Assembly (NCBI GenBank): GCA_963082975.1
Contig: OY720345.1
Location: 56,650,528-56,714,527, forward strand
Source of the DNA: Labia minor
Lineage: Eukaryota > Arthropoda > Insecta > Dermaptera > Spongiphoridae
Direction: 5' to 3'
DNA length: 64,000 nucleotides
Shown: positions 49,401 to 59,995 of the stretch, in pieces
How the letters are laid out: each line of letters begins with the position of its first letter
Numbering within the stretch: position 1 is the first letter of the stretch
Translations under genes and position numbers: made by a program
Notes under the pieces: generated by a model
What the model was told of the DNA's origin: nothing
The model's database searches: none
The model's input: only the letters and a program-made list of their open reading frames with translations

Positions 49401-49842
49401 TTTTTTTTTCAGAAAATTGCTGAAATGTTGGTCTTATCCCCAAATAAATAATTTTTCACTTAACTGAAAAATTTCATAATTTGCATGTCTAGAAGAAAAG
49501 AATAATGTTGTATGTGACATATTTATTTGAAAATAGATTATTACAAAATATCATTAACAATAATGATGTGTATCTCATTTGTAAACAAATCTTTTATATA
49601 TATTTTTCTTTAAACATATTATATTAAATTTCTCACTTAAATAAACATTACACAATTTTTCAATTATAGAATTATATAAATTGCACATCTAAAATGAAAA
49701 GAATAATGTTCTATGTAACCTATATATTTAATAAATAGATTATTATTGTGACATGTTTTTAAACAAAATTAAAAAAAATTTATAAAATTTATACAACTGA
49801 GGTGTATATTCCTCTGTTTTCCCAACCTTGGATATTCCATTA

Positions 49843-50182
49843 TTAAATATCACAAAACCTACCATCTTGATTTATATTCAAGGGTATCCTTCCATGAATT
49901 AATTTCTTCTTTTCAGGTGTGTAGAAATCATAATCATTAAAATGAAGTTTGCATACTCGATATTTTAGCAGACTATTATACTTATTATTATTATTATACT
50001 CGTTGGCAACCAGAACAAGTCCTCGTTCTTCTCCAGGTAGAGAATTTGTAACACAATTCTTATGAATACAATCTAAAAACTGCAAAATCAAAAATTTATT
50101 TATATGTAAATATATTATATAACTTTATCAATATCATTAATAGTAAAATTATATTAATTATACTTACTTTATTATTATTCAT
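49843..50182 (-). CDS. Short THAP-domain protein, family A copy 2
   Basis: Exons 50182-50168 and 50079-49843, offset exactly 3351 bp from copy 1, with the same 83-codon product, splice signals and complete C2CH zinc ligands (CIHKNC ... CKLHF). Identity between copies shows very recent duplication or transposition. It could make a free THAP domain, possibly competing for transposon ends; this is inferred, not shown. Confidence 0.6.
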
Positions 50183-50639
50183 ATTGATCGCAATTGGAGG
50201 GTGTCGGATCAGTCAGATAATATATTTACAATTGTTTCAAATTGTTTAGGTTAGACAATCAGATGTTTACATGTTTACACTGGTTTACACCAGGGGGTGG
50301 ACACGCAATGATATTTTTTTGAAACAGCGTTTGGCGCTGCTATGCGGATGCATGCACGAACTAATTAAGAAAAAAACCGGCCGGCCTGGCACCATTTTTA
50401 AAATCTATTTTGAATGAATGAGAGCGGGAGGAATGAAAAAATTATGAAATTTTTCAGTTAAGTGAAAAATTATTTATTTAAAGCTATATAAAACAGACAT
50501 TTCAGAAATAAATTTTTTTTTTTAGAAAATTGCTTAATTGTTGGTCTTATCACAAAATAAATAATTTTTCACTTAAGTGAAAATTTTAATAATTTTCATG
50601 GATATAATAAAAGAATAATGTTGTATGTGGCATATTTAT

Positions 50640-51790
50640 TTATTTTTCAATCATACAATAATAATACAACCCTAACCCTTTATGCATGTATTTTTTTAAA
50701 TTGTATAAAATTACTCATATAAATAAAATTTACACTATTTTTCAATTATACAATAATAATTATATAAAACTTTATAAAACATTATATAAAATTACTCACA
50801 TAAATAAAATTTACACTATTTTTCAATCATACAATAATAATACAACCCTAACCCTTTATGCATGTATTTTTTTAAATTGTATAAAATTACTCATATAAAT
50901 AAAATTTACACTATTTTTCAATTATACAATAATAATTATATAAAACTTTATAAAACATTATATAAAATTACTCACATAAATAAAATTTACACTATTTTTC
51001 AATCATACAATAATAATACAACCCTAACCCTTTATGCATGTATTTTTTTAAATTGTATAAAATTACTCATATAAATAAAATTTACACTATTTTTCAATTA
51101 TACAATAATAATTATATAAAACTTTATAAAACATTATATAAAATTTTTCACATAAATAAAATTTACACTATTTTTCAATCATACAATAATAATATAAAAA
51201 TAATTTGAATTTTATATATAATCTAACCCTTTACGAATGCATTTTTTTAAATCTTGGTATAAAATTACTCATATAAATAAAATTTACACTATTTTTCAAT
51301 TATACAATAATAATTATATAAAACTTTATAAAACATTATATAAAATTTTTCTCATAAATAAAATTTACACTATTTTTCAATCATACAATAATAATATAAA
51401 AATAATGTTAATTTTATTTATAATCTAACCCTTTACGAATGCATTTTTTTAAATTGTATAAAATTACTCATATAAATAAAATTTACACTATTTTTCAATT
51501 ATACAATAATAATTATATAAAACTTTATAAAACATTATATAAAATTTTTCTCATAAATAAAATTTACACTATTTTTCAATCATACAATAATAATATAAAA
51601 ATAATGTTAATTTTATTTATAATCTAACCCTTTACGAATCCATTTTTTTAAATTGTATAAAATTACTCATATAAATAAAATTTACACTATTTTTCAATTA
51701 TACAATAATAATTATATAAAACTTTATAAAACATTATATAAAATTTTTCACATAAATAAAATTTACACTATTTTTCAATTAATCAATTGA
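50640..51790. repeat. Satellite array inside family C copy 1 (six units)
   Basis: Units begin at about 50686, 50862, 51038, 51237, 51439 and 51640. The first three carry AACCCTAACCCTTTATGCAT and are spaced 176 bp; the later ones carry an AATATAAAAATAA...ATCTAACCC variant of about 200 bp. Each unit is itself dimeric, with two copies of AATAAAATTTACACTATTTT about 88 bp apart. The open frames that run through each unit are a by-product of the repeat. Confidence 0.9.
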
Positions 51791-52454
51791 CTGTTGATGT
51801 CTATTTTGCTTCAATAGTCGCTTGACCTCGGTGAACCTTTGGTACAATCTTTTCTTCATGGGAGATAAATATTTTATTCTTGAAGAAAATTCAGATGGTG
51901 TAGGCGTATGTCCCGCTGAACACCTGCAAAAATTAATTAAGTTTAAAAAAAAATTCCAAAGAATTAATACAGAAAAGCCTAAGCAAACTAAAAATTTATT
52001 TTAAATCATTATAAAAAATCTATTTAAAGTTAGGAGAAGATTAATGAATTTTATTAAAAAATATAATACATACTTCTCGCAGGGCTGGATTCGAAAAGAT
52101 CACTCTTCTCTGATACCAAGCCCAAACCATCTGATGTAGTATTAACAGGTGTTGCTATAAATATTTAAAAAAATTAATAAAATTATTTTCTTTTATTATT
52201 AATATATTTTTTGGTAAACAACAACTTTAAATTATTGTTGTTTTACCCACTCTTAAAAAATTTCACCTTGGAAAATAGAACAAGTGTCCTCGTTCTCCTT
52301 CAGGTAGAGAATTCGTAATACAATCTTTCTGAATACAATTAAAAACCTGCAAAATCAAAAATTTATTTATATGTACATATATTATATAACTTTATAATAA
52401 AAAATAATCATCAATAATAGTAAAAATATTAATTAAACTTACTTTAGGAACCAT
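51779..52454 (-). CDS. THAP-type gene of family C copy 1, missing its second THAP half
   Basis: Exon 1 (52454-52443) is MVPK with a GTAAGT donor. Exon 2 (52346-52267) encodes VFNCIQKDCITNSLP and ERGHLFYFPR, the C-x4-C and FP parts of a THAP domain. A later exon (about 52165-52074) reads TPVNTTSDGLGLVSEKSDLF. The last, from about 51920, reads GHTPTPSEFSSRIKYL and MKKRLYQRFTEVKRLLKQ, a basic coiled-coil tail typical after THAP domains, ending in TAA at 51779. No exon with the CxxH half was found, and exon 2 does not join the next in frame, so this looks like a deleted, non-functional gene. Confidence 0.5.
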
Positions 52455-52718
52455 ATTGCACGCAATTGGACAGCGACAGATCACGTTACGTATGCCTGGC
52501 AGAGATATTTTAAATGGGACGAGTGCTCGTTGTCCACAAGTCACAAACTGTTGTTAAATGTTTTCGGGTGTTTTCGGATAACCGAAACAAACCGAATTAA
52601 AATTAGTGCTAGCAGCGGCAGCGCCTCGAGCGGCCTCGAGTGATGCATGCATGCATTGTCACACTGGAAATTTCTCTGCCGTAAGAGAGACCCCCCCCTG
52701 GTTTACACCAGTTTACAC

Positions 52719-53143
52719 CACAGACTATCTTTAAGATGTCCCCACTCCGGGTTAAATTTTGAAGCAAAGTTTTAGCACATCGCGCCACATGGTATCATAA
52801 CCTATATACTAATTTTATAAAAAACGCTATAAAAAAGCGGGCTTGTGTGTGTGTGTCTGTGTGAATTTTTTTTTTTTTTTTTTGTCGGGAATTCCGGGAA
52901 TTAAAAAATTGTGGAAAATTTTCTGTTAAATGAAAAATTATCTATTTGGAGATGAATATTAGTTTAATTTCCAAATAAATAATTTTTCATTAACTGAAAA
53001 TTTTCTACAATCTTTTTATGTAATTAACATATCTAAAAGAAACGAATAATTTTTTATGTATATAAACAATATATATTTGAAAATTAATAAAAATTATAAA
53101 ATTATATTTACAAATTATGTGGTGATCTCACTATTAAACATAT
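52719..53143 (-). mobile_element. Family B element, copy 2, left part
   Basis: CACAGACTATCTTTAAGATG at 52719 begins a block matching 43784-44205 of copy 1, with TTTTGAAGCAAAGTTTTAGC, a GTGTGTGTGTGTCTGTG microsatellite with a T run, and an inverted pair around AATTTTCTGTTAAATG. It stops at CTATTAAACATATC (53143), where family A copy 3 begins. Confidence 0.7.
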
Positions 53144-54443
53144 CAACCCCCCGACACAGGCCCAGAGCTTTTGAAAACATGTTAAGGACATAGGGGCCAC
53201 AAGAGGCGCTGCTGGCACTAATTTAAATCCGAAAGTTGTTCATAAAACAACCAACAGATGCCGCACCAGGCTCATTTATAAATTCGTGAAATCCATTTGA
53301 ATCATTTTAAATATTGTGAAAGTGTCGTAAACATGTGAACATCTGATTGTCTAACCTAAACAATTTGAAACAATTGTAAATATTATATTACCTGACTGAT
53401 CCGACACCCTCCAATTGCGATCAATATGAATAATAATAAAGTAAGTATAATTAATATAATTTTACTATTATTGATATTGATAAAGTTATATAATATATGT
53501 ACATATAAATAAATTTTTGATTTTGCAGTTTTTAGATTGTATTCATAAGAATTGTGTTACAAATTCTCTACCTGGAGAAGAACGAGGACACTTGTTCTAG
53601 TTGCCAATGAGTATAATAATAATAATAATAATAAGTATAATAGTCTGCTAAAATATCGTGTATGCAAACTTCATTTTAATGATTATGATTTCTACACACC
53701 TGAAAAGAAGACATTAATTCGTGCAAGGATACCCTTGAATATAAATCAAGATGGTAGGTTTTGTGATATTTAATAATGGAATATCCAAGGTTGGGAAAAC
53801 AGAGGAATATACACCTCAGTTGTATAAATTTTATAAAATTTTTTTAATTTTGTTTAAAAACATGTCACAATAATAATCTATTTATTAAATAAATAGGTTA
53901 CATAGAACATTATTCTTTTCATTTTAGATGTGCAATTTATATAATTATATAATTGAAAAATTGTGTAATTTTTATTTAAGTGAGAAATTTAATATAATAT
54001 GTTTAAAGAAAAATATGTATAAAAGATTTGTTTTCAAATGAGATACACATCATTATTGTTAATGATATTTTGTAATAATCTATTTTCAAATAAATATGTC
54101 ACATACAAAATTAATCTTTTCTTCTAGACATGCAAATTATGAAATATTTCAGTTAAGTGAAAAATTATTTATTTGGGGATAAGACCAACATTTCAGCAAT
54201 TTTCTAAAAAAAAAAAAAAATTTATTTCTGAAATGTCAGTTTTGCTCTAAATAAATAATTTTTCACTCAACTGAAAAATTTCATAATTTTTTCATTCCCG
54301 CTCCCCTCATTCAAATGATTCAAAATGGATTTTAAAAATGGTGCCAGGCCGGTTTTTTTACATCATAGTTCATATAGGGGCCACTTTTTAGCAGCAGCGC
54401 TAAACGCTGTTTCACGAATTTAACATTGCGTGTGTCCCCCCTG
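53144..54443 (+). mobile_element. Family A element, copy 3, inverted
   Basis: Runs opposite to copies 1 and 2, ending at CATTGCGTGTGTCCCCCCTG (54443). It shares the THAP gene and the TTCAGTTAAGTGAAAAATT inverted pair. At the other end it extends through CAACTTTCGGATTTAAAT-type sequence (also at about 54700) to AACCCCCCGACACAGG at 53145. It sits between two parts of a family B copy. Confidence 0.65.
53426..53773 (+). pseudogene. THAP mini-gene, family A copy 3, frameshifted
   Basis: Exon 1 (53426-53440, MNNNK) and exon 2 from 53529 (FLDCIHKNCVTNSLPGEERG) match copies 1 and 2, but the frame continues HLF then TAG. The downstream part (YRVCKLHFNDYDFYTPEKK) is open only in another frame. Copies 1 and 2 lack two bases (GGACTTG for GGACACTTG) at this point, which fuses the frames. 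The HLF reading agrees with the family C copies and is probably ancestral. Confidence 0.7.
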
Positions 54444-54897
54444 GGGATGATTTTACAAGTCCAAGAAAATAAATTCAAATTTTATCTTCTACAGTAGTGC
54501 GGCCTCGTGAGCGTCTTCAGAGTTACAAATTGGGTGCCTGCAGCGCCTTCTGGTATCATAACTCATTAAAGTCAAAACATGGACTCAGAGCTTGCCTAAG
54601 AGTGAGATGTACCTGGTTTACACTTTCACAATATTTAAAATGATTCAAATGGATTTAATGAATTTAAAAAAGAGCCTGGCGCGCCATCTGATGGTTGTTT
54701 TCTGAACAACTTTCGGATTTGAATTATTGCCAGCAGCGCCTCTGGTGTAGCTTATATGCGTAACACATTTTCTAACTCGATAATTGGCGTGTACGGCCTC
54801 TGACATGGACACACAACTGGGGGATGATTTTACAAGTCCAAGAAAATAAATTCAAATTTTATCTTCTGCAGTAGTGCGATCTTGAGAGCGCCTGGGG
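54444..54897. repeat. Mosaic of family B and A end fragments
   Basis: 54444-54620 carries GATTTTACAAGTCCAAGAAA ... GGGTGCCTGCAGCGCC ... CTCAGAGCTTGCCTAAGAGT, repeated inverted at about 60768-60946. 54620-54800 resembles the outer end of family A copy 3. 54805-54896 repeats the arm of the 45376 inverted repeat. Element boundaries cannot be set confidently. Confidence 0.55.
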
Positions 54898-55272
54898 CAC
54901 AGACCATCTCTATAAGACTATGACAGCCAATGTTAAATTCTGAAACATTGTTTGTAGCGCACTCTAACAACCCAATATGAAAACACAGAAAATTTAAAAA
55001 ATTGGACACTAAGCAAGCGCCCCTAACAATCCAATATGTAACTAATTTGTTTCATAAAATCGCGAGCTTGCAAGGTTTTATAAATTTATTTGGAAGGAAT
55101 ATATTGGGAATAAAATTAGGATAATAGCAGTGTAGCAAACACTTGTTTTTTTCCCATGTTGGATTTATATCAAAATAATAAATAAGTTATTTTAATTTAA
55201 TTCAACTGAAAATTCTACATACTTTAATGTAATTAAAAAATATAAAAGAAACGAATAATGTTTTATGTAATA

Positions 55273-57052
55273 CTAGCTGATCAGAGCGCCTTCCAGGCGC
55301 TCTTCACACCTAGACGGGGGCTCCGCCCCCTGTACCCCCGAGTAATACATAGTATTTGGTTGAAAGTCTGTATGTAAAAGGTTTTCATCCATTTTGTTTC
55401 AATCAGTATAAGTAGATAAGACATATATTTGTTTTCTTAGAAAATATATATTTTAATTTAATCAGTAAATTAATTATATATTATTATTGTATATGTTATT
55501 TTTATCTAACTCTGTGTCTATACAGTTTTCGAAAGTTCTTAGCCGCAGCATCCACTTTTCTCTAAGAGTCCCTATCCTGAGCTACAACCAAATCCTACCC
55601 TGTCCCATCTCTCCCATGTCCCTTCCTTCATTGTCCACCCACCTTGATCTTTGGTCTTCCACCGGATGTTTCCCAATATTTGCATGTGTGTCTGCATACA
55701 TATCTACGTATATGATAACTGAACACTTAATAATAATAATAATGTATTAAATGAATATAATTGAAATTTTAGTTTTAATTGCACTTTTTATTTGGTTTTT
55801 ATTTTTGTTTATTTTTATTGGAATTATTACAAATAATAATAATAATAATAATATACCGTTTAATACGTGAAAATAATAATAATAATAATAATAATAATAA
55901 TTTATTAAATTAATATAATTGAAATTTTATTTTTTATATTATTACATTTTTATTTTTATTTTTTACCGACCGACGATAGTAAGGGAGGTATTGTTTTCAC
56001 ACCAAATTTCACATGTGGAGATTTTTACATATCTCCACGAATATTATATGAAGTCACCCAGCCATTCATGACGTCACAGCCTGGTCTTACATATATATTA
56101 CAAATAAAATAAAATTAAAAATATTTATGTTATGTCCATATCTGTTTTTTTATTACATTAATAGATATATTAAAATTATTTGAAATTGTTTCTGTAGCTG
56201 GAAATTAATTTACTTCAAACCGTCGGTCGGTTCGGACCTGGCCACAGGTCAACTTATTTTGTTAATAATTTATTTTTATTTTTTATTTTTTTTGTTAATA
56301 ATTATTACATTTTTATTTGTTCGAAAATTATTTCTACTTTATTAATTGTTAATAGTTATTACATTTTAATTAACAGTTTTCGGAATAAGTATATTCTCTT
56401 ATTTTATAGAGATTTTTATTGTTTGTCTCAAAAGTCTACCTACAATATTTCATTACCATTGTATGATTCAAAATAAAATTCAAAATATTTAATAGGACAT
56501 GACATGATCTTAGTATTTTTCCCATCCCAGAATATTTGCTAATGGAGTTGCAATTACCTGCATATTTAATGACAATTTCAATGCTGAATATACTTTTAAA
56601 TAAAAAATTAAAAAAATTTGAAGTAAATGGAATTATTATACTTAATAAATCTATATATAAATTTAATATATATTCAAACAATAATTGAAACAATATAAAT
56701 AAAATAAATAAATATTTTACTTACATTGTGATTTATATTTCTATTTTTATTACAACTGTTATTATGTGTATGTTATTTTTGACAGTTTAAAAAAAATTAA
56801 AAATATTTGAATTTTGAAAATTATATGTAGCGCCATCTGTCGATAGTTTTGTGACACTACATACTTTTACCAAAATATTACTAATTAAATTAATTTTGGA
56901 TAAATTAATTTTGGATTTAACTACACTAAAACCTTCCTTGGTATGCCCACAACAATCCCTGAAAGTTTCACTGTAATCGGACGGGTAGTTTTTGAGTCTA
57001 TAAGAGACAGACAGACACACAGACATTGCCTTTTATATATATAGATAGATAG
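55273..57052 (-). mobile_element. Helitron-like element
   Basis: Read on the minus strand, the 5' end is TCTATCTATATATATAAAAG followed by GTCTGTCTGTCTCTTATAG. The 3' end has the hairpin GAGCGCC-TGGAA-GGCGCTC, then TGATCAG and terminal CTAG at 55276-55273, followed by T in the host. A TC start, CTAG end, subterminal hairpin and insertion between A and T are the Helitron hallmarks. The 5' end is uncertain by a few bases because of (GATA)n. Inside are a LINE scrap (about 55540-55690), AAT microsatellites and part of the CTTCCGG repeat family. No Rep/helicase frame is seen. Confidence 0.75.
55966..56270. repeat. CTTCCGG-family repeat, left inverted arm
   Basis: TTACCGACCGACGATAGTAA ... ATATCTCCACGA, then a shortened interior, then TTACTTCAAACCGTCGGTCG and GGACCTGGCCACAGGTCAAC. 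It matches the reverse complement of 58685-59995 (with a deletion here and an LTR insertion there). The block also matches the HLCS intron repeat near 8760-8860. Confidence 0.75.
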
Positions 57053-57159
57053 ATAAAATATTTATTTGAAAATTAATTAAAATTTCACACAAAATAGTTT
57101 TTACAAAATTTGTGAACATCTCGCTATTAAATCTGTTCTATTAAACATATTTCAATAAG

Positions 57160-57418
57160 ATAAAGATAATAATAAGATAAATAAGATAAAGATAAAATAA
57201 AACAAATAATTAAACCAATAAAAAAAATAATAATAATAACTAAATTTTTTTTTATCTTTAATTTTATTTTCTATTTACAATCAGCTTATACAAAAATTAT
57301 TAGTAAATTTGATAAAAGTGATTTTCATTCATACACACACTCACACACATTCATTCATACACTCACACGTCACTTGAAGGGAAAGTTATCCATCGAAAAC
57401 TTCCCTATTTGAATTTCA
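57160..57418. other. Low-complexity AT tract
   Basis: Runs of AATAAGATAAAG and AATAATAAT followed by CATTCATACACTCACAC-type simple sequence. No gene or element end seen. Confidence 0.5.
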
Positions 57419-57660
57419 TTTTCCAATTGTTCAAAGAAGAGCGTACTTCAGTATCTAAAACATGGTTGACGTGGTTCTTCTTGAGCCTTCTGGTCACCTC
57501 ACTGTTGTCCAGGAGAGTAATGGCTGATGTGTTTGGATGATTTTCAAGTTTTTGTGTATCTTTATGAATCTTTGAAGAATTACTTCTCTAACTGACGGGA
57601 CTAGAAGATCACTGTGTAAACTTTCGTTTGTAAAGTACCATGGGGCGTTTGCACAACAAC
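57419..57660 (-). pseudogene. Jockey-type LINE ORF2 C-terminal fragment
   Basis: Minus-strand translation reads APWYFTNESLHSDLLVPSVR, then in a shifted frame HPNTSAITLLDNSEVTRRLK and KNHVNHVLDTEVRSSLNNW before a stop. PWY..N..LH.DL..P.V and LLDNSE..RRLK match the C-terminal tail of Jockey-like retrotransposon ORF2 proteins. One frameshift lies between the pieces, so it is dead. The cut-off at 57660 suggests 5' truncation. Confidence 0.7.
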
Positions 57661-57751
57661 TAAAATAAATAATAATAAATAAATAAATTTAAATTAACAA
57701 CTAAAAATAATAATAATGAATAAATTAAATTAACAACTAAAATAAACAAAA

Positions 57752-58104
57752 TTATGTAATACTATTTAGAAAACTGCTGATGGCAGCATTTGTAACTGTA
57801 TCCCTTTTGCATATAATTCTGTTACACATTTTCACAAAGTGGTGCAACACAATTTTATGCAAAAGAAGTGTACAGGTTGAGCTGAAATAATCGCCATGAG
57901 TCTGACAAAATGCAGTAGGGAGAAAGGACTTGAATATAGCAGGAAGGAGGTTATCGAAATTGCGGATTAGATCAGGAATTCTCAGGAAAAAATCATCAAT
58001 CTCCACTGATACATGAATAGTAAAATATTAGGAAAACAAAACAGGTGTCCCCTTTCTTCTACGGGTAATGAATTAGTTATGTAACCAATAAGAGCACAAG
58101 TGAT
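57752..58104 (-). pseudogene. THAP first half plus possible P-type transposase C-terminus (family B copy 3)
   Basis: After a TTTTTTCCAG acceptor the frame from 58104 reads ITCALIGYITNSLPVEERGH then LFCFP. It is clearly related to the THAP first halves of families A and C, but the second zinc cysteine is Y. After a shift, the frame at 58006-57752 reads EIDDFFLRIPDLIRNFDNLL, FCQTHGDYFSSTCTLLLHK and IVLHHFVKMCNRIICKRD. The C..H ... hhFvK.cNri.kgkD pattern recalls the C-terminal end of P-element-like transposases; I rate that as probable, not certain. Confidence 0.45.
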
Positions 58105-58684
58105 CTGGAAAAAATATAAAATTTTATACATTCCATTAAGAATTAATTTAAATGTGATTTATGTATATTCTGTGATGAATATATATATGTCTGTGATATA
58201 TATAATATCATATTATCAATAAAATTATTCTTGCAAATTTAATTTATCTGAGAAAAAAATACGAGATAATTTTAAATTAGTTTAAGAAATTAGCGTAAAT
58301 TAATAATATTAGTTATATTAGATAAAAACCTCTTAATAATTTTACAAATTCAATGAATATAAAATACGAGGTCAAAATTTTGTTTAAAAGAATAAATTAA
58401 TGTTGTAATGTTGATTTAACTATATATCAAAGTTTTTTATCACGTTTTACTTAACTTGTATTCTTGTCTGTGTGTATGCATCAAATCTTGCAATCGATTT
58501 TTCGACGACTTCCAATCATCGGATATTCTTAAAACTTCACCAAAGGCTTTGCTCTCGATGACAATACAATATTATCATTTCTATGAGCTTCTAATTGCTA
58601 CAATTTGAATGAAATAATCCAAAATTATTCCTATATATAAAAATTCAAAATGTCGGATGTAAACAAAAAAAATGTAAACAAATA

Positions 58685-59995
58685 AGTTGACCTGTGGCCA
58701 GGTCCGAACCGACCGACGGTTTGAAGTAAATTAATTAGCAGCTACAGAAACAATTTGAAATAATTTTAATATATCTGAGGGCCAGCAGGATCAAGGGGGC
58801 AATAAAACGCTGATGTTGTTTGTAGAATCGGTATTTATTGTTTGACGTGTTCGGGAGTAGAGGTTACAAAGTCGGTGTTGTTGGAGTCGCTGAAGGTGGC
58901 CGAAGGCGGATCGTCCATGCGGGATCCAGAGTACGCAGTCCTCTCGGAGTGCTGCTAGATGGCCCTGGGCGGTCGGTGATGTGGCCGGGTCGGATGATGG
59001 TCCGTGAGCAGTGTGCGGGGACCGGAGGGCGACTCGTGGACGACGGTCTGGAGGACGATGAATGGACGATGCCCGTGGCCCAGAGGACGATGCTCGTGGC
59101 CCAGAGGACGATGCTCGGGCCCGGGGAGGTATGGCTTACAGAGTCTCTATCTGCCTACTCTCTGTAAGCCGGGAAGGTGAGGAAGGGAATGATGGTGACG
59201 GAGGCAGCCATGGCAATTAGGGCCGTAGGCAGTCGGGGCGATGAGACCCGGAGGTAGCCGTCACGTCGGGGTCACCAATTGAGGGGACCTGTGTAGGAGA
59301 GGATGGCGAGGATAGGACTGGGTACCGGACTGCTGTCGGGCTGCCCTTATATACCTCCAGCAAGCGCCTCTGGTCCGCCCTATAGGGCGTGTCCGGGGGC
59401 GGAGTTATTTCTACTCGAAGCGCCTGGAATCTTCTCGAAGTTTCTGAGATCATCTCGAAGCGTCTGGACTGTACTGGAGCCTTCGAGCATGATTTGTGTG
59501 ACGCCACATATCTATTAATGTAATAAAAACATATGGATACATAAATAATAAATATAAACATTTTTAATTTTATTTTATTTATAATATATATGCAAGAAAA
59601 AACTAATAAATATGATTTTCCCGAGGATAAAACCAATACAAAGTGCATGATTCGTGATGATATATAAAAAAATCCCCTCATGTGAAATTTGGTGTGAAAA
59701 TAACCCTTCCCTTCCTATCGTCGATCGCTAATACTACCACTTCCGGTTTCCGGATTTGCACCAAAAGTTGATCAATTCATCCCACTGATGCATTAAGTAA
59801 ATATACCAAATTTCATCAAAATCGGTTTAGCCGTTCAGGCTGTACACATCTATACGGACTGATGGACGGAGAGACATCATGCTAAAAATACTTTTTTCTG
59901 TTAAGAAAATGCATGATTCGTGGAGATATGTAAAAATCTCCACATGTGAAATTTGGTGTGAAAACAATACCTCCCTTACTATCGTCGGTCGGTAA
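58685..59995. repeat. CTTCCGG-family repeat, right inverted arm, split by the LTR
   Basis: GTTGACCTGTGGCCAGGTCC at 58689 to about 58775, then after the LTR 59513-59995, ending ACTATCGTCGGTCGGTAA. It contains CACTTCCGGTTTCCGG, TTTCATCAAAATCGG and GTTCAGGCTGTACACATCTA. It matches 8375-8860 directly and 55966-56270 inverted. Confidence 0.75.
58776..59508 (-). mobile_element. LTR (solo or deleted LTR retrotransposon) with 4-bp TSD
   Basis: Read on the minus strand the insertion runs TGTGGCGTCACAC ... GCTGGCCCTCA, with TG...CA ends, inside GATA duplicated on both sides (plus-strand TATC at 58772-58775 and 59509-59512). The empty site is visible in the inverted sister repeat near 56160. It is strikingly GC-rich against its surroundings. 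A TATATAAG box (59354-59347) and an AATAAATA polyA signal (58839-58832) fit an LTR. TTGGTGACCCCGACGTGA at 59278-59261 looks like a primer-binding site, which would normally lie just outside the 5' LTR. Confidence 0.75.

Larger units (their letters stand above)
48606..50290 (-). mobile_element. Family A element, copy 2, split by MITE D copy 2
   Basis: Starts CAGGGGGAGGACACGC at 48606 and matches copy 1 to about 48845. It is interrupted by MITE D (48847 to about 49400), then continues to match 46050-46940 of copy 1 up to 50282, with the THAP mini-gene on the minus strand. Where compared, the coding part is identical to copy 1. A family C element is inserted at its right end at 50291. Confidence 0.7.
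50291..52700 (-). mobile_element. Family C P-like transposon, copy 1, with perfect 8-bp TSD
   Basis: Starts CAGGGGGTGGACACGCAATG and ends GAGACCCCCCCCTG. GTTTACAC flanks both ends (50283-50290 and 52701-52708). Its 2410 bp hold a left part like family A, a six-unit satellite array (about 50640-51780), and a minus-strand THAP-type gene (52454-51779). The second copy (60958-63318) has a different perfect duplication, so the ends are firmly set. An 8-bp TSD plus a THAP gene fits the P superfamily; CAGGGGG ends and an 8-bp TSD would also suit hAT. Confidence 0.85.

Noticed and set aside
50640..51790. Evenly spaced repeats resembling a CRISPR array
   Set aside because: Units are tandem dimeric satellite repeats without unique spacers, in a eukaryotic genome, inside a transposon.
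55487..55750. 87-codon plus-strand frame
   Set aside because: Antisense of a LINE tail fragment inside the Helitron.
58838..59167. 109-codon plus-strand frame rich in Gly, Arg and Val
   Set aside because: Lies wholly inside the GC-rich LTR, antisense to its promoter; frame openness follows from high GC.
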